Below, piece after piece: positions 8,343 to 17,597 of a stretch of 64,000 nucleotides of DNA. The translations under genes were made by a program, and so were the position numbers. This DNA comes from CATOSP01 sp965204715 (GTDB lineage: Bacteria > Chloroflexota > Dehalococcoidia > Lucifugimonadales > UBA3495). The notes below the pieces were generated by a model that saw only the letters and a list, made by a program, of their open reading frames with translations, ran no database searches and was not told the DNA's origin. The DNA lies in contig OZ242009.1 in assembly GCA_965204715.1 (NCBI GenBank), forward strand, positions 3,720,001 through 3,784,000, written 5' to 3'. Numbering within the stretch: position 1 is the stretch's first letter; every line of letters starts with the position of its first letter.

Positions 8343-8920
8343 CCACTAACCAGGTTCCCAAGCTTAAGGTATTCATCAGCTACTACCACTCTGATGACCA
8401 GGAATACAAGAATCGGCTCGTTCAGGCATTGAACAGCAAGCTCATTGACAAGTCGGTTAGTCCGGGAGACATACACGACGAGAATCTCCCCTTGGAAGAA
8501 ATTAGGCGGAGAATCCGGGATGACCATATTGCCGATGCCGTAGTAACTATCGTCCTGATTGGCCCCTGCACTTGGCAGCGCAAGCACGTGGACTGGGAGA
8601 TTTCGGCCAGTATTATTGACCGGCCCAACAACAAACGTTGCGGGGTGGTAGGCTTGCTGTTGCCCACCCACCCGGACTATGACAAGTGGCCGAAAGACCG
8701 CAATCCTCGATTGGTCCCTCCCAGGCTGGCCCAGAACATCGGCGGCAACAATCCCTTTGCCGCTATTTATAAGTGGCCTCGAAGACGTGTTTCCAAGAGA
8801 GTCATTCCGAAAGTTCATCGGGCATTTCTGCGGAAGGACAAAACGCCCTGGCCCGACGATGTCCTTGACCTATTCGTAAACAACCGTAGCGGCGATTGCC
8901 GCCGGGGTTGGCAGAACTAG
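8339..8920 (+). CDS. TIR-like domain protein (DUF1863/ThsB-like)
   Basis: The 193-residue protein starts at a TTG that overlaps the preceding stop (TTGA), with GGAGG six bases upstream. The N-terminus KVFISYYHSDDQEYKNRL is the TIR beta-A/box 1 pattern. RRRIRDDHIADAVVTIVLIG and TWQRKHVDWEI follow; E87 in the WEI motif is a candidate catalytic Glu. The family includes ThsB of Thoeris, which turns NAD+ into a signal after phage infection. No ThsA-type SIR2/SLOG gene is present, and the coupled partner is a small membrane protein. NADase activity is inferred from the fold. Confidence 0.8.
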   Translation: MTTNQVPKLKVFISYYHSDDQEYKNRLVQALNSKLIDKSVSPGDIHDENLPLEEIRRRIRDDHIADAVVTIVLIGPCTWQRKHVDWEISASIIDRPNNKRCGVVGLLLPTHPDYDKWPKDRNPRLVPPRLAQNIGGNNPFAAIYKWPRRRVSKRVIPKVHRAFLRKDKTPWPDDVLDLFVNNRSGDCRRGWQN

Positions 8921-8936
8921 GCTAGAGCAAATTAGC

Positions 8937-10235
8937 ATGGCGACGTTGACCGAAAAATACAAACCATACCCCGCCTACAAGCCCTCCGGCATCGAGTGGC
9001 TTGAGGAGATTCCGGACCATTGGGAGGTAAAGCGGCTGGCTTGGCTCACAAAGTGTCTGGACAGCCTGCGAGTGCCGCTAAATGGGCAAGAGCGTAATGA
9101 AATGCCCGGGGAATATCCTTATTGGGGTGCGAATTCTATCGTCGACTACATCGATCGCTGGATATTTGATGAAGAACTTGTGCTGATTGGTGAGGATGGT
9201 GCTCCATTTTTCGACCGTAACCGAGAGGTTGCATTTGTGGTCAGCGGAAAGATTTGGGTCAACAATCATGCTCATGTGTTGCGGCCTGGACCGCAGATTT
9301 TCCCCAAGTTCCTATCAAACGTCCTAAACTGCGTGGGTTACAGTACGTTCACTGACGGTACTACCAGAGACAAACTTACTCAGAACGATATGAACATGAT
9401 CCCGATTCAGTTACCACCCCTCCCCGAGCAGATAGCCATCGCCGCCTTCTTGGACCGGGAGACGGCCCGGATTGACGCGCTGGTATCCAAGAAGGAAAGG
9501 CTGATAGAACTGCTCCAGGAGAAGCGCACCGCCCTAATCAACCGCGCCGTCACCAGGGGTCTTGACCCCGAAGCGCCGATGAAGGACTCCGGAGTCGAGT
9601 GGCTGGGGGAGATTCCGGCTCATTGGGAGATTGCCCCGGTTTATGCTCGTTATGAAGTTGCTCTCGGTAAGATGCTAGACACGAAACGAATTAGCGGTGA
9701 ATCACTAGGATCGTATATTAGAAACGTCGATGTCCAATGGGATTCCGTGAATACCGACGATCTGCCGCAGATGGACTTCCCTGAGCAGGAGCGCGAGCGG
9801 TATCGACTTCAAACGGGCGATTTACTGGTTTGTGAGGGTGGGGAGGTGGGCAGAACTGCCATTTGGCAAAGCAATACCGAAGAATGCTTTTATCAGAAGG
9901 CAATCCACCGTGTGAGACCGCGTTCACAGGGGGATGTTCCTCGCTTCTTTTACTACCTGATGTATTCGGCGGCTCGGCGTGGCGTTTTCCTCGCCGGAGC
10001 TAATCCCAACACCATTCCACATCTCACGGCAGTCCAACTCAGACACTATCGTTTCCCATTTCCCCCTAAATCTGACCAAAGGGCCATTTCCTTCTTCCTG
10101 GACCAAGAAACAGCGAAACTTGACAGCCTCACAGCCAAGGTCCACGAGGCTATCGAACGCCTGAGAGAGCTTCGTACCGCCCTCATTTCCGCCGCCGTCA
10201 CCGGCCGGATTGACGTAAGGGAGGGGGCGTCTTGA
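8937..10235 (+). CDS. hsdS: type I restriction-modification specificity subunit
   Basis: The 432-residue protein has two half-units. Each begins with a conserved SGIEWLEEIPDHWE / SGVEWLGEIPAHWE block, then a variable target-recognition domain. Each ends with a central helix (EQIAIAAFLDRETARIDAL and DQRAISFFLDQETAKLDSL). Each recognition domain reads one half of a bipartite DNA site. Both recognition domains (about 9050-9410 and 9640-10080) are visibly more AT-rich than the flanks, as expected for exchanged segments. It directs HsdM and HsdR to their target. The start is the ATG at 8937; the ribosome site is weak. Confidence 0.95.
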   Translation: MATLTEKYKPYPAYKPSGIEWLEEIPDHWEVKRLAWLTKCLDSLRVPLNGQERNEMPGEYPYWGANSIVDYIDRWIFDEELVLIGEDGAPFFDRNREVAFVVSGKIWVNNHAHVLRPGPQIFPKFLSNVLNCVGYSTFTDGTTRDKLTQNDMNMIPIQLPPLPEQIAIAAFLDRETARIDALVSKKERLIELLQEKRTALINRAVTRGLDPEAPMKDSGVEWLGEIPAHWEIAPVYARYEVALGKMLDTKRISGESLGSYIRNVDVQWDSVNTDDLPQMDFPEQERERYRLQTGDLLVCEGGEVGRTAIWQSNTEECFYQKAIHRVRPRSQGDVPRFFYYLMYSAARRGVFLAGANPNTIPHLTAVQLRHYRFPFPPKSDQRAISFFLDQETAKLDSLTAKVHEAIERLRELRTALISAAVTGRIDVREGAS

Positions 10236-11377
10236 ACCGGGTTGGGGTCAAGCCTGAGTTGCTGCGCTGGGCGCGGGAGCGGTCCGGGCGAGAGAGCGGC
10301 TACCTTGAGAAGCGGTTCCCCAAACTCGAAACGTGGGAACGGGGAGAAGCTCTGCCAACATTCAGGCAGTTGGAGGACTTCGCCAGGGCCACATATACAC
10401 CCATCGGTTATCTGTTCCTACAGGAGCCGCCGTTAGAGGAACTCCCGGTAACCGATTTCCGCACAATGGGAGGTGCGGAGATTCGCCGCCCTTCTCCGAA
10501 CTTGCTGGACACCATCCATCTCTGCCAGCAGCGCCAGGACTGGTACCGGGAAGAGGCCCGTACTGCCGGTGAGCCGCCGTTGGAGTTCGTCGGCAGCCTC
10601 GACACCGCTGTCTCTCCTGCGATTGCCGGAACACGCCTGAGTGATGCTCTAGGTTTTGATGTTGAACAGCGGCGGCAAGCTCGAACCTGGACTGATGCGT
10701 TGCGGCAATTCATTGAGCAGGCAGATACATCGGGAATTCTCGTCATGGTAAGCGGTGTCGTGGGCAGTAATACGCAGCGCAGGCTCAATCCCGAGGAATT
10801 CCGCGGATTTGCACTTTCGGACTCACTGGCCCCGCTGATTTTCATCAACGGGGCTGATTCCAAGGCGGCGCAAATGTTCACCCTTGCCCACGAAATCGCC
10901 CATCTTTGGCTCGGCCAGTCGGGGGTATCGAGTCCCCAGGCGTCGACCACCCCGGACCACACTATCGAACGTTGGTGTAATTTGGTTGCGGCGGAACTGC
11001 TTGCGCCAGCCGATTCAGTCCGCGATGAATTTGATCCCGGCGCCGAATTGAAGGTTGAAGTGAACCGTCTCGCCAGGCGGTTCAAAGTCAGTACACTGGT
11101 GGTCCTTCGACGCATCCATGACATCGGGGAGCTGGGACGGGACAAATTCCGGTCCGCCTATCAAGAGGAGGCAGATCGCTTAAAAGACCTGTCCGGAAGC
11201 AGTGGCGGCAACCCCATCAGGAACGTCGGAGCGCGGGCCAGTAAGCGTTTTGCCCGTGCTATTGCCACAAGCGTCCTGGAAGGCCGGACATCTTACAGCG
11301 AAGCCTTCCGGTTGCTGAGCATCAGGAAACTTTCTACCTTTGAGAAAGTCGTCGAAAGCCTGGGAGTTGGCGTTTAG
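10232..11377 (+). CDS. ImmA/IrrE-family metallo-endopeptidase with HTH-like N-terminus
   Basis: The 381-residue protein starts at a TTG overlapping the hsdS stop (TTGA), behind a purine-rich GGGAGGGGG. The N-terminal 60 residues resemble an XRE-type helix-turn-helix. The zinc protease motif HEIAH is at 220-224, followed by NLVAAELLAP with the third ligand region. ImmA/IrrE proteins cleave repressors in phages and stress responses. The next gene begins one base later and encodes a DUF4411 protein, a pairing seen elsewhere as a toxin-antitoxin-like unit. That functional reading is inference. Confidence 0.87.
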   Translation: MNRVGVKPELLRWARERSGRESGYLEKRFPKLETWERGEALPTFRQLEDFARATYTPIGYLFLQEPPLEELPVTDFRTMGGAEIRRPSPNLLDTIHLCQQRQDWYREEARTAGEPPLEFVGSLDTAVSPAIAGTRLSDALGFDVEQRRQARTWTDALRQFIEQADTSGILVMVSGVVGSNTQRRLNPEEFRGFALSDSLAPLIFINGADSKAAQMFTLAHEIAHLWLGQSGVSSPQASTTPDHTIERWCNLVAAELLAPADSVRDEFDPGAELKVEVNRLARRFKVSTLVVLRRIHDIGELGRDKFRSAYQEEADRLKDLSGSSGGNPIRNVGARASKRFARAIATSVLEGRTSYSEAFRLLSIRKLSTFEKVVESLGVGV

Positions 11378-11872
11378 ATGGCTTACTTGCTGGACGCCAA
11401 CGTGTTCATCAGCGCCAAGAACCTTCATTACGGGTTCGACTTCTGTCCGGCATTCTGGGAATGGCTGATAAGAGAGAACCAGGCAGGCAAGGTGTATAGT
11501 ATCGAAAGAGTCGGCGACGAGCTATTGGCTGGAGCCGATGATCTGGCACGATGGGCGCGGGGCAGAGGCGGCGATTTCTTCCTTCCGCCGGACGCTGCCT
11601 TACTGCCCGCATTGGCAGAGGTCAGCACATGGGCCACAGGACAAGCGTACGACCAAGCGGCGGTTAGCACGTTCTACCAAGTAGCGGACTACTACTTGGT
11701 AGCTCAGGCTCACGCTGGACAACACACGGTGGTCACCCATGAGAGAGCGTCGGGTTCCAGAAGGAACATCAAAATTCCAGATACCTGTATCGGGCTTGGC
11801 ATTAAATGTGTAACGCCCTACGAAATGCTGAGGAACGAGCGGGCACGATTCGTACTTGGCCCGCAAAACTAA
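11378..11872 (+). CDS. DUF4411 family protein, PIN-like ribonuclease
   Basis: The 164-residue protein opens with AYLLDANVFISAKN, the first acidic PIN motif (D7). It continues with SIERVGDELL, then DYYLVAQAHA and VVTHE, giving the scattered acidic residues of a PIN nuclease site. DUF4411 proteins are commonly found next to ImmA/IrrE proteases, as here, where the ATG follows the previous stop directly. The likely activity is metal-dependent RNA cleavage. Its 3' end overlaps the start of hsdR by 17 bp. Family assignment is firm, toxin role is inferred. Confidence 0.85.
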   Translation: MAYLLDANVFISAKNLHYGFDFCPAFWEWLIRENQAGKVYSIERVGDELLAGADDLARWARGRGGDFFLPPDAALLPALAEVSTWATGQAYDQAAVSTFYQVADYYLVAQAHAGQHTVVTHERASGSRRNIKIPDTCIGLGIKCVTPYEMLRNERARFVLGPQN

Positions 11873-14800
11873 TCCGATAGAGGATGATTTGGCAGTAGAA
11901 GTTTCGGAACGGGCCTTTGAAGACGCCATCGAAGCCTGTCTGCTCCAGAACGGCGACTGGTTGGTTGGTGAGGAACGAGGTTCCTACCTGGACCCGACGC
12001 CCGGCGGGTACCGGAAGCGGACATCCGATGATTATGACCGCGCCCTTTGCCTCATCCCGGAGGACGTGCTGGACTTCGTGCTGGTGACCCAGCCCCAGGA
12101 GTGGCAGAGGCTTTCCCAGCATCACGGGGCCGCCGTGGAGGAACAGTTCCTCAAGCGACTGGCCTCCGAGATTGCCCGCCGGGGCGCCCTGGAAGTGCTG
12201 CGCCACGGCATCCGGGACATGGGCTGCCGGTTCCGGCTGGCCTACTTCCGCCCGTCCAGCGGCCTGAACGAAGAAACGCGGCAGTTGCATCGGGGCAATG
12301 TCTTCTCGGTGGTCCGTCAGCTTCATTACAGCGAGAGGAACAACAAGAGCCTGGACCTGGCCCTGTTCCTCAACGGCATCCCCATCTTCACTGCGGAACT
12401 GAAGAACCCACTCACGGGGCAGACGGTGGAGGATGCCATACGCCAGTACCGGACGGACCGGGACCCCCGGGAGCCGCTGCTCGCCTACCGGCGCTGCCTG
12501 GCCCACTTCGCCGTTGACCCCGACCTGGTCTATGTCACGACCCAACTGGCCGGGCCTCAGACCCGGTTTCTGCCCTTCAACCGGGGCAAGTTCGGCGGCG
12601 CCGGCAACCCGCCCGTTCCGCCGACACAGAGCGGCTACGCCACATCCTACCTCTGGGAGGAGACCTGGGTACGGGACAGCGTGCTGGACCTGGTGCGCCA
12701 GTTCATCCATGAGGTTGAGGAGGAAGACGACCGGGGCAGGAAAACGGGTAAGCGCTACCTGATCTTCCCCCGCTACCAGCAGCTCGACTGTGTGCGGCGG
12801 TTGGTGAGCGATGCCCGGCAGCGGGGAACGGGACAACGCTACCTGGTCCAGCACTCAGCGGGGAGCGGCAAGACCTTTACCATCGCCTGGCTGGCCCACC
12901 AATTGTCCACCCTCCACGATGCGGACGACCGCCGGGTATTCGACTCCATCGTGGTAATTTCCGACCGCCGCGTGCTTGACCGCCAGCTTCAGGCGGCGAT
13001 GCGCCAGTTCGAGCAGACGCTGGGCGTCGTGGAGAACGTGGACACAACCTCCAGGCAGCTCAAGGAGGCGCTGGAATCCGGCAAGACCATTATCGTCACC
13101 ACGTTGCAGAAATTCCCGGTGATTGCCAGGGAGATCGGTGAGTTGCCGGGCCAGCGATTCGCCCTGATAGTGGATGAAGCCCACTCTTCCCAGTCCGGCG
13201 AAAGCACCGGAGACCTGAATAGAGTGCTGGCTCCTTCTTCTCTGGAAGAGGCCGAATCGGAAGAGACCGGCCAGGTAGCGTCTGAGGAGGAGGAACTGGA
13301 CAACGCCGTGCTAACCCAGATGGCAAGGCGGCAGCAGCCCCCCAACGTCTCCACCTTTGCCTTCACCGCCACCCCGAAACCGAAAACGCTGGAGCTTTTC
13401 GGCGCTCGCCAGCCCGACGGGTCTTTCGCGCCCTTCCACCTTTACAGTATGCGCCAGGCCATCGAGGAAAGGTTCATCCTGGACGTCCTGGAAAGCTACA
13501 CTACCTATAGGGCCTACTGGCGACTGCTCAAGACGACTGAGGACGACCCGCGCTACGATAAGTCCAAAGCCTCTTACCTGCTCCGGTCCTTCGTGGACCT
13601 GCATCCGCACGCCATAGACGAGAAGGTGCGGATTATGGTCGAGCACTTCACCGCCAAATCTCAGAGCGAAATCGGCGGCAAGGCGAAGGCCATGATTGTG
13701 ACCCGCTCCCGCCTGCACGCCGTCCGCTACAAGCTGGCCGTGGACCGGCGTCTTGCCGAGTTGGGTAACCCGTTCAAGACCCTTGTCGCCTTCTCCGGGA
13801 CCGTACAGGACGTCGGCCAATCCTACACTGAAGCCAACATGAACAGCATACCGGAGGCCCAAACCGCCAGGACGTTCGAGGCCCCGGAATACCGGATGCT
13901 GATTGTCGCCAACAAGTTCCAGACCGGGTTCGACCAGCCGCTGCTGCAAACCATGTACGTGGACAAGAAGCTGGGCGGTGTCAACGCGGTGCAGACCCTC
14001 TCCCGGCTGAACCGGACGCACCCCGACAAGCCCGGCGCCATGGTCATCGATTTCGCCAACGAATCCGATGACATCCGGGCCGCCTTTCAACCCTACTTTG
14101 AAACGACAATTTTGTCGGAGGCAACCGACCCTAACCTGCTGTATGAGGTCCAGACGCGGCTGAAGACTTACCCGGTCTTCACCGATGAGGATGTGAATGT
14201 CTATGCCGGAGTGTTTTTCCAGCCTGGTTCAACTCAGGACCAACTTCATGCCGCACTGTCTCCTTCAATTCAGCGATTCTCAGAGCTTCAGGAAGATGAG
14301 CGGCAGGAATTCCGGGGCCAGGCAACGGACTATGTACGCCTGTATTCGTTCCTGGCCCAGGTGATTACTTTCCTGGATGCCGACCTGGAAAAACTCTACC
14401 TCTTCGCTCGGCACCTCCGCAGGTTGCTCAGGGTTGACCGCGAAGAATTGCCCCTCGAAATCCAGCAGAACATCGACATGGAGTCCTATCGTATCCAGCA
14501 GACTGCCAGCGGGAAAGTCGCGCTGGAACGGAAGGGAGACAAACTCGACCCGGTGCGGACCAAGGAACCAGGACAAAGAACGCCGGAAGAGTTGGAGGCC
14601 CTCTCACGCATCATTGCCGATCTAAACGAGCGTTTCGGCATCGAGTTGGGTCCCGAGCACCGGATCACCCTGGGCAGAATGATGGAACGTCTGGAAGAGG
14701 ACGCGGCTCTGGAGACCGCCACGAAGGTCAACACGCTGGAGAACGTGCGGATTACCTTTGACCACAAGGTCGAACAGGTCATCCAGGAAATCATAGACCT

Positions 14801-14930
14801 GAATTTCGACCTTTACAAGCGCATAACCGATGACCCGGCCTTTGGTGAGGTATTGAAAAACCTTTTGTTTGACCAATACCTCCAGACGCACCGCGGTACC
14901 CAAAATAGTGAGGAAAACGATACTCGCTGA
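11856..14930 (+). CDS. hsdR: type I restriction endonuclease subunit R
   Basis: The protein is about 1024 residues, typical for HsdR. The nuclease domain shows D167 and the E181-x-K183 of ELKNPLTGQ. The motor domain has Walker A SAGSGKT (334-340), DEAH (440-443) and FTATPK. HsdR cuts unmethylated DNA after ATP-driven translocation, in complex with HsdM and HsdS. The start is uncertain: TTG at 11856 overlaps the PIN gene, and a second TTG lies at 11889; no ATG is near. It closes the island. The 136-bp gap after it holds no gene or clear terminator. Confidence 0.95.
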   Translation: MARKTNPIEDDLAVEVSERAFEDAIEACLLQNGDWLVGEERGSYLDPTPGGYRKRTSDDYDRALCLIPEDVLDFVLVTQPQEWQRLSQHHGAAVEEQFLKRLASEIARRGALEVLRHGIRDMGCRFRLAYFRPSSGLNEETRQLHRGNVFSVVRQLHYSERNNKSLDLALFLNGIPIFTAELKNPLTGQTVEDAIRQYRTDRDPREPLLAYRRCLAHFAVDPDLVYVTTQLAGPQTRFLPFNRGKFGGAGNPPVPPTQSGYATSYLWEETWVRDSVLDLVRQFIHEVEEEDDRGRKTGKRYLIFPRYQQLDCVRRLVSDARQRGTGQRYLVQHSAGSGKTFTIAWLAHQLSTLHDADDRRVFDSIVVISDRRVLDRQLQAAMRQFEQTLGVVENVDTTSRQLKEALESGKTIIVTTLQKFPVIAREIGELPGQRFALIVDEAHSSQSGESTGDLNRVLAPSSLEEAESEETGQVASEEEELDNAVLTQMARRQQPPNVSTFAFTATPKPKTLELFGARQPDGSFAPFHLYSMRQAIEERFILDVLESYTTYRAYWRLLKTTEDDPRYDKSKASYLLRSFVDLHPHAIDEKVRIMVEHFTAKSQSEIGGKAKAMIVTRSRLHAVRYKLAVDRRLAELGNPFKTLVAFSGTVQDVGQSYTEANMNSIPEAQTARTFEAPEYRMLIVANKFQTGFDQPLLQTMYVDKKLGGVNAVQTLSRLNRTHPDKPGAMVIDFANESDDIRAAFQPYFETTILSEATDPNLLYEVQTRLKTYPVFTDEDVNVYAGVFFQPGSTQDQLHAALSPSIQRFSELQEDERQEFRGQATDYVRLYSFLAQVITFLDADLEKLYLFARHLRRLLRVDREELPLEIQQNIDMESYRIQQTASGKVALERKGDKLDPVRTKEPGQRTPEELEALSRIIADLNERFGIELGPEHRITLGRMMERLEEDAALETATKVNTLENVRITFDHKVEQVIQEIIDLNFDLYKRITDDPAFGEVLKNLLFDQYLQTHRGTQNSEENDTR

Positions 14931-15066
14931 TTACTTTCAACGAGTAGTCTCCGGCTCAGACTCCCATACGATGGAAGACGATGCAGTTGAAGATGGCCGG
15001 CAAATAGTGCGTGGCTTCGTCTACCGGATAGTTGGCATGGCGGGAGGGTCCGGTACTTGACCAGGC

Positions 15067-16080
15067 CTACTCGTCAGAGACCTTTATCAGCAGCTTGCCG
15101 AAGTTCTCCCCCTGCATCATGCCGATGAAGGCGCGGGGAGCGTTTTCCAGGCCCTCCACCACATCCTCCCGGTACTTGATCTTTCCCTCGCGCATCCACG
15201 CGGCTATGCGGCGGCGGCCCTCGTCGTGGCGGTCGCGGAACTGGCTTACCAGGAAGCCCTCGGCCCGCGCCTGCCTGCCCACCAGCAGCCCCATCTTCCG
15301 GGGTCCCGGCTCCGGTTCGTCCTGGTTGTACTGGGATATGGAGCCGCAGAGGGAAATGCGCGCCCCCAGGTTCAGGTGGTCGAAGACCGCGTCGGTCACG
15401 TCGCCGCCCACGTTGTCGAAGTAAACGTCGATGCCGAGCGGGCAGGCCGCGCCCAGGGCGTCGCTGACGTTTTCGGTCTTGTAATTGATGCCAGCGTCGA
15501 AGCCAAGCTCGTTCACGATGTAGTCGATCTTGGCCGGGGAACCGGCGACCCCGATGGTGCGGCAACCCATGATCTTCGAGATCTGGCCCACCACCTGTCC
15601 CACCGCGCCGGAGGCGGCCGACACCACCACCGTGTCGCCAGTACGGGGCTGCCCAACCTCAAGGAACCCGAAGTAGGCGGTCATGCCGGGCATACCCAGC
15701 ACACCCAACGCAGTTGGCAGAGGCCCCAGGTCCAGGTCAACCCGGCGCAGGTTGCTCCCGTCGGATACGGCATACTCCTGCCAGCCCAGGGACCCCTCGA
15801 CGATTTCACCCACTGAAAAGGCCGGGGTCCGGGAGCGAACGATTCGGCCCACCACGCCGCCGACGATGACCTGGCCGAGTTCCATCGGTGTGGCGTAGGC
15901 ATGGGTAGCTCGCATTCGGCCCCGCATGTATGGGTCCAGCGACAACCACAGCACCTGTACCAGCACCTCTCCCTCTCCCGGTTCCGGGACAGGCGATTCG
16001 GCCAGTACAAAGTCGGACTCCCTGGGGTAATTGACCGGCCTGGACCCGAGGGTAATCTGTCGGTTGGCGTCTCCGGGCAT
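15067..16080 (-). CDS. NADP-dependent oxidoreductase (leukotriene B4 dehydrogenase / CurA type)
   Basis: The 337-residue protein is a zinc-free medium-chain reductase. LSLDPYMRGRM near residue 45 is the family hallmark, and VVVSAASGAVGQVVGQ followed by GCRTIGVAGS is the nucleotide-binding Rossmann loop. NVGG and the C-terminal YREDVVEGLENAPRAFIGMM complete the pattern. The family reduces alpha,beta-unsaturated ketones or aldehydes with NADPH. The start at 16080 has GAGGAAC upstream. A 50-bp gap separates it from the amidase gene on the same strand, so the two may be co-transcribed. The natural substrate is unknown. Confidence 0.9.
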   Translation of the reverse strand: MPGDANRQITLGSRPVNYPRESDFVLAESPVPEPGEGEVLVQVLWLSLDPYMRGRMRATHAYATPMELGQVIVGGVVGRIVRSRTPAFSVGEIVEGSLGWQEYAVSDGSNLRRVDLDLGPLPTALGVLGMPGMTAYFGFLEVGQPRTGDTVVVSAASGAVGQVVGQISKIMGCRTIGVAGSPAKIDYIVNELGFDAGINYKTENVSDALGAACPLGIDVYFDNVGGDVTDAVFDHLNLGARISLCGSISQYNQDEPEPGPRKMGLLVGRQARAEGFLVSQFRDRHDEGRRRIAAWMREGKIKYREDVVEGLENAPRAFIGMMQGENFGKLLIKVSDE

Positions 16081-16130
16081 ATCGTTTCGTTCCTCGCTAA
16101 CAGGATGTCGTCCGGGATGGTTGCCGGGGC

Positions 16131-17531
16131 TTATTCCGGCAACGGCGGGCGGGCCTTGTGCCAGTCCGTTGCCTGCTCGTAGGCATAGGCCAGCCGAAGC
16201 AGCAGGGCTTCGTCCAGGTCGCGTCCGACTAGCTGCAACCCAACGGGGAAGCGGCCCTCCTTGGCGAATCCGCAGGGGATGGATATGGCAGGCAGCCCTG
16301 TCTGGCTGCCCAACCCGTTCAGGTACACGGCGCGAGACCGGGCGGGAACGGTCCGGCCCCTGATGGTGGCGGTGTCCGCGTCCCACCTGTCTCCAATGGT
16401 GCTGCCGGTGGGCATGGCGATGGCGTCGACCCCCTGGAGAACTGCGACAACCTCCTGGCGGATGGCCATGCGCTTGTGCTGGCCGTGAAGATACTCGGCA
16501 AAGGTCTGGGAGTCGCCACGCTCCAGTTGCGGATGCAATTCAACCCAGTCGTTCAGGACATGCTCAGGGAAGTTGTCCCTGAGCCAGACTGGGGCTTCCG
16601 CGGCCAGGGAGTTGTTCCGGGCTTCATAGCTCAGCGGGATGTTCACCTCCTGGACCTCTGCACCCAGCTCTTCGAGGACTGCCACGGCCTTGCGCACCGC
16701 ATCTTCCTCGTCTTGTCCGATCCAGTCCTGCCAGACCCAAGAATCGGAAGGCAGTCCGATTCTCAGCCCCCGGATGCCATCGCGCATGGTCGCCAGGTAT
16801 TCCCCGGGCGGGACGTTCAGGCTTATCAGGTCGGCGGGATCGTAGCCCGTCAGGGCCTCCATCGCTATTGCGTTGTCCTCGACCGTCCTGGTTATAGGCC
16901 CCGCCTGGTCCGTGGTCCAGGACGTTGCCCAGACCCCGGCCCGGCTGATGCGGCCAAAGGTGGCCTTGAAACCGGCCAGACCGCAGTTGCTGGCTGGATG
17001 GCGCACCGACCCGCCGGTGTCGGTGCCGATGGACAGGAGGCCCATCCCGGCGGAGACTGCGGAACCGGAACCGCTGCTGGTGGTTCCGGGACTGGTGTCC
17101 GTGTCCCAGGGGCTGTAGCACATCACCGGCGTCTCGCCGCGTCCGATATGTGAATAGACCTTGCCCAGCAGGATGGCCCCGGCATTCTCCAGCAGGGTAT
17201 GAACGGTGGCGGACTCGGCCGGCTTGAAGTCAATCTCCCTGGGGTTGCCGAAGGTCGTGGGCACCTCGTGCGTCGCTATAACGTCCTTGAGCGTGTACGG
17301 GATGCCGTGCAGCGGTCCACGGTGATGGCCGTTGGCGATCTCCGCCTCGGCCTGCCGCGCTTTCTCCATTGCATAGTCGGCCGAAAGAGTCGTGAACGCT
17401 CGCAGCGTGGGGTCCAGCCTTTCGCTCCGGCGGATGCTGGCCTCGGTCAATTCCACCGGGGACAGTTCGCGCTTCTCGATTAGGCGGCTGACCTCTCCGA
17501 TGGTCGAGTTGAGCAAATCCTTGTCGGTCAT
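16131..17531 (-). CDS. amidase signature family hydrolase
   Basis: The 466-residue protein carries the Ser-cisSer-Lys triad: K82 in YTLKDVI, S153 in the TTSSGSG loop and S175 in DTGGSVRHPAS. The C-terminus with FPVGLQLVGRDLDEALLL is typical. Amidase signature enzymes hydrolyse amides to acid and ammonia. The start is the ATG at 17531, with GGGGGAGG just upstream; an earlier in-frame ATG at 17570 lies inside repeat-like sequence. TTSSGSG replaces the usual GGSSGG core but keeps the key serine. GatA is a poor fit because no gatB or gatC is near. Confidence 0.9.
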   Translation of the reverse strand: MTDKDLLNSTIGEVSRLIEKRELSPVELTEASIRRSERLDPTLRAFTTLSADYAMEKARQAEAEIANGHHRGPLHGIPYTLKDVIATHEVPTTFGNPREIDFKPAESATVHTLLENAGAILLGKVYSHIGRGETPVMCYSPWDTDTSPGTTSSGSGSAVSAGMGLLSIGTDTGGSVRHPASNCGLAGFKATFGRISRAGVWATSWTTDQAGPITRTVEDNAIAMEALTGYDPADLISLNVPPGEYLATMRDGIRGLRIGLPSDSWVWQDWIGQDEEDAVRKAVAVLEELGAEVQEVNIPLSYEARNNSLAAEAPVWLRDNFPEHVLNDWVELHPQLERGDSQTFAEYLHGQHKRMAIRQEVVAVLQGVDAIAMPTGSTIGDRWDADTATIRGRTVPARSRAVYLNGLGSQTGLPAISIPCGFAKEGRFPVGLQLVGRDLDEALLLRLAYAYEQATDWHKARPPLPE

Positions 17532-17534
17532 CGA

Positions 17535-17597
17535 GTCCTCCCCCGTTGCCGGTAACCGGTGACCATCCACTAACTACTGGTCACTAGCCACTAATCA
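17535..17597. repeat. ACTGACCACTG-type degenerate repeat, intergenic copy
   Basis: The gap between the amidase and the flavin monooxygenase gene contains GCCGGTAACCGG, then degenerate iterations of CCACTAACTACTGG and CACTAGCCACTAATCACTGG. A related element in opposite orientation forms the 5' end of the squalene-hopene cyclase gene at 59178-59230. Confidence 0.55.
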
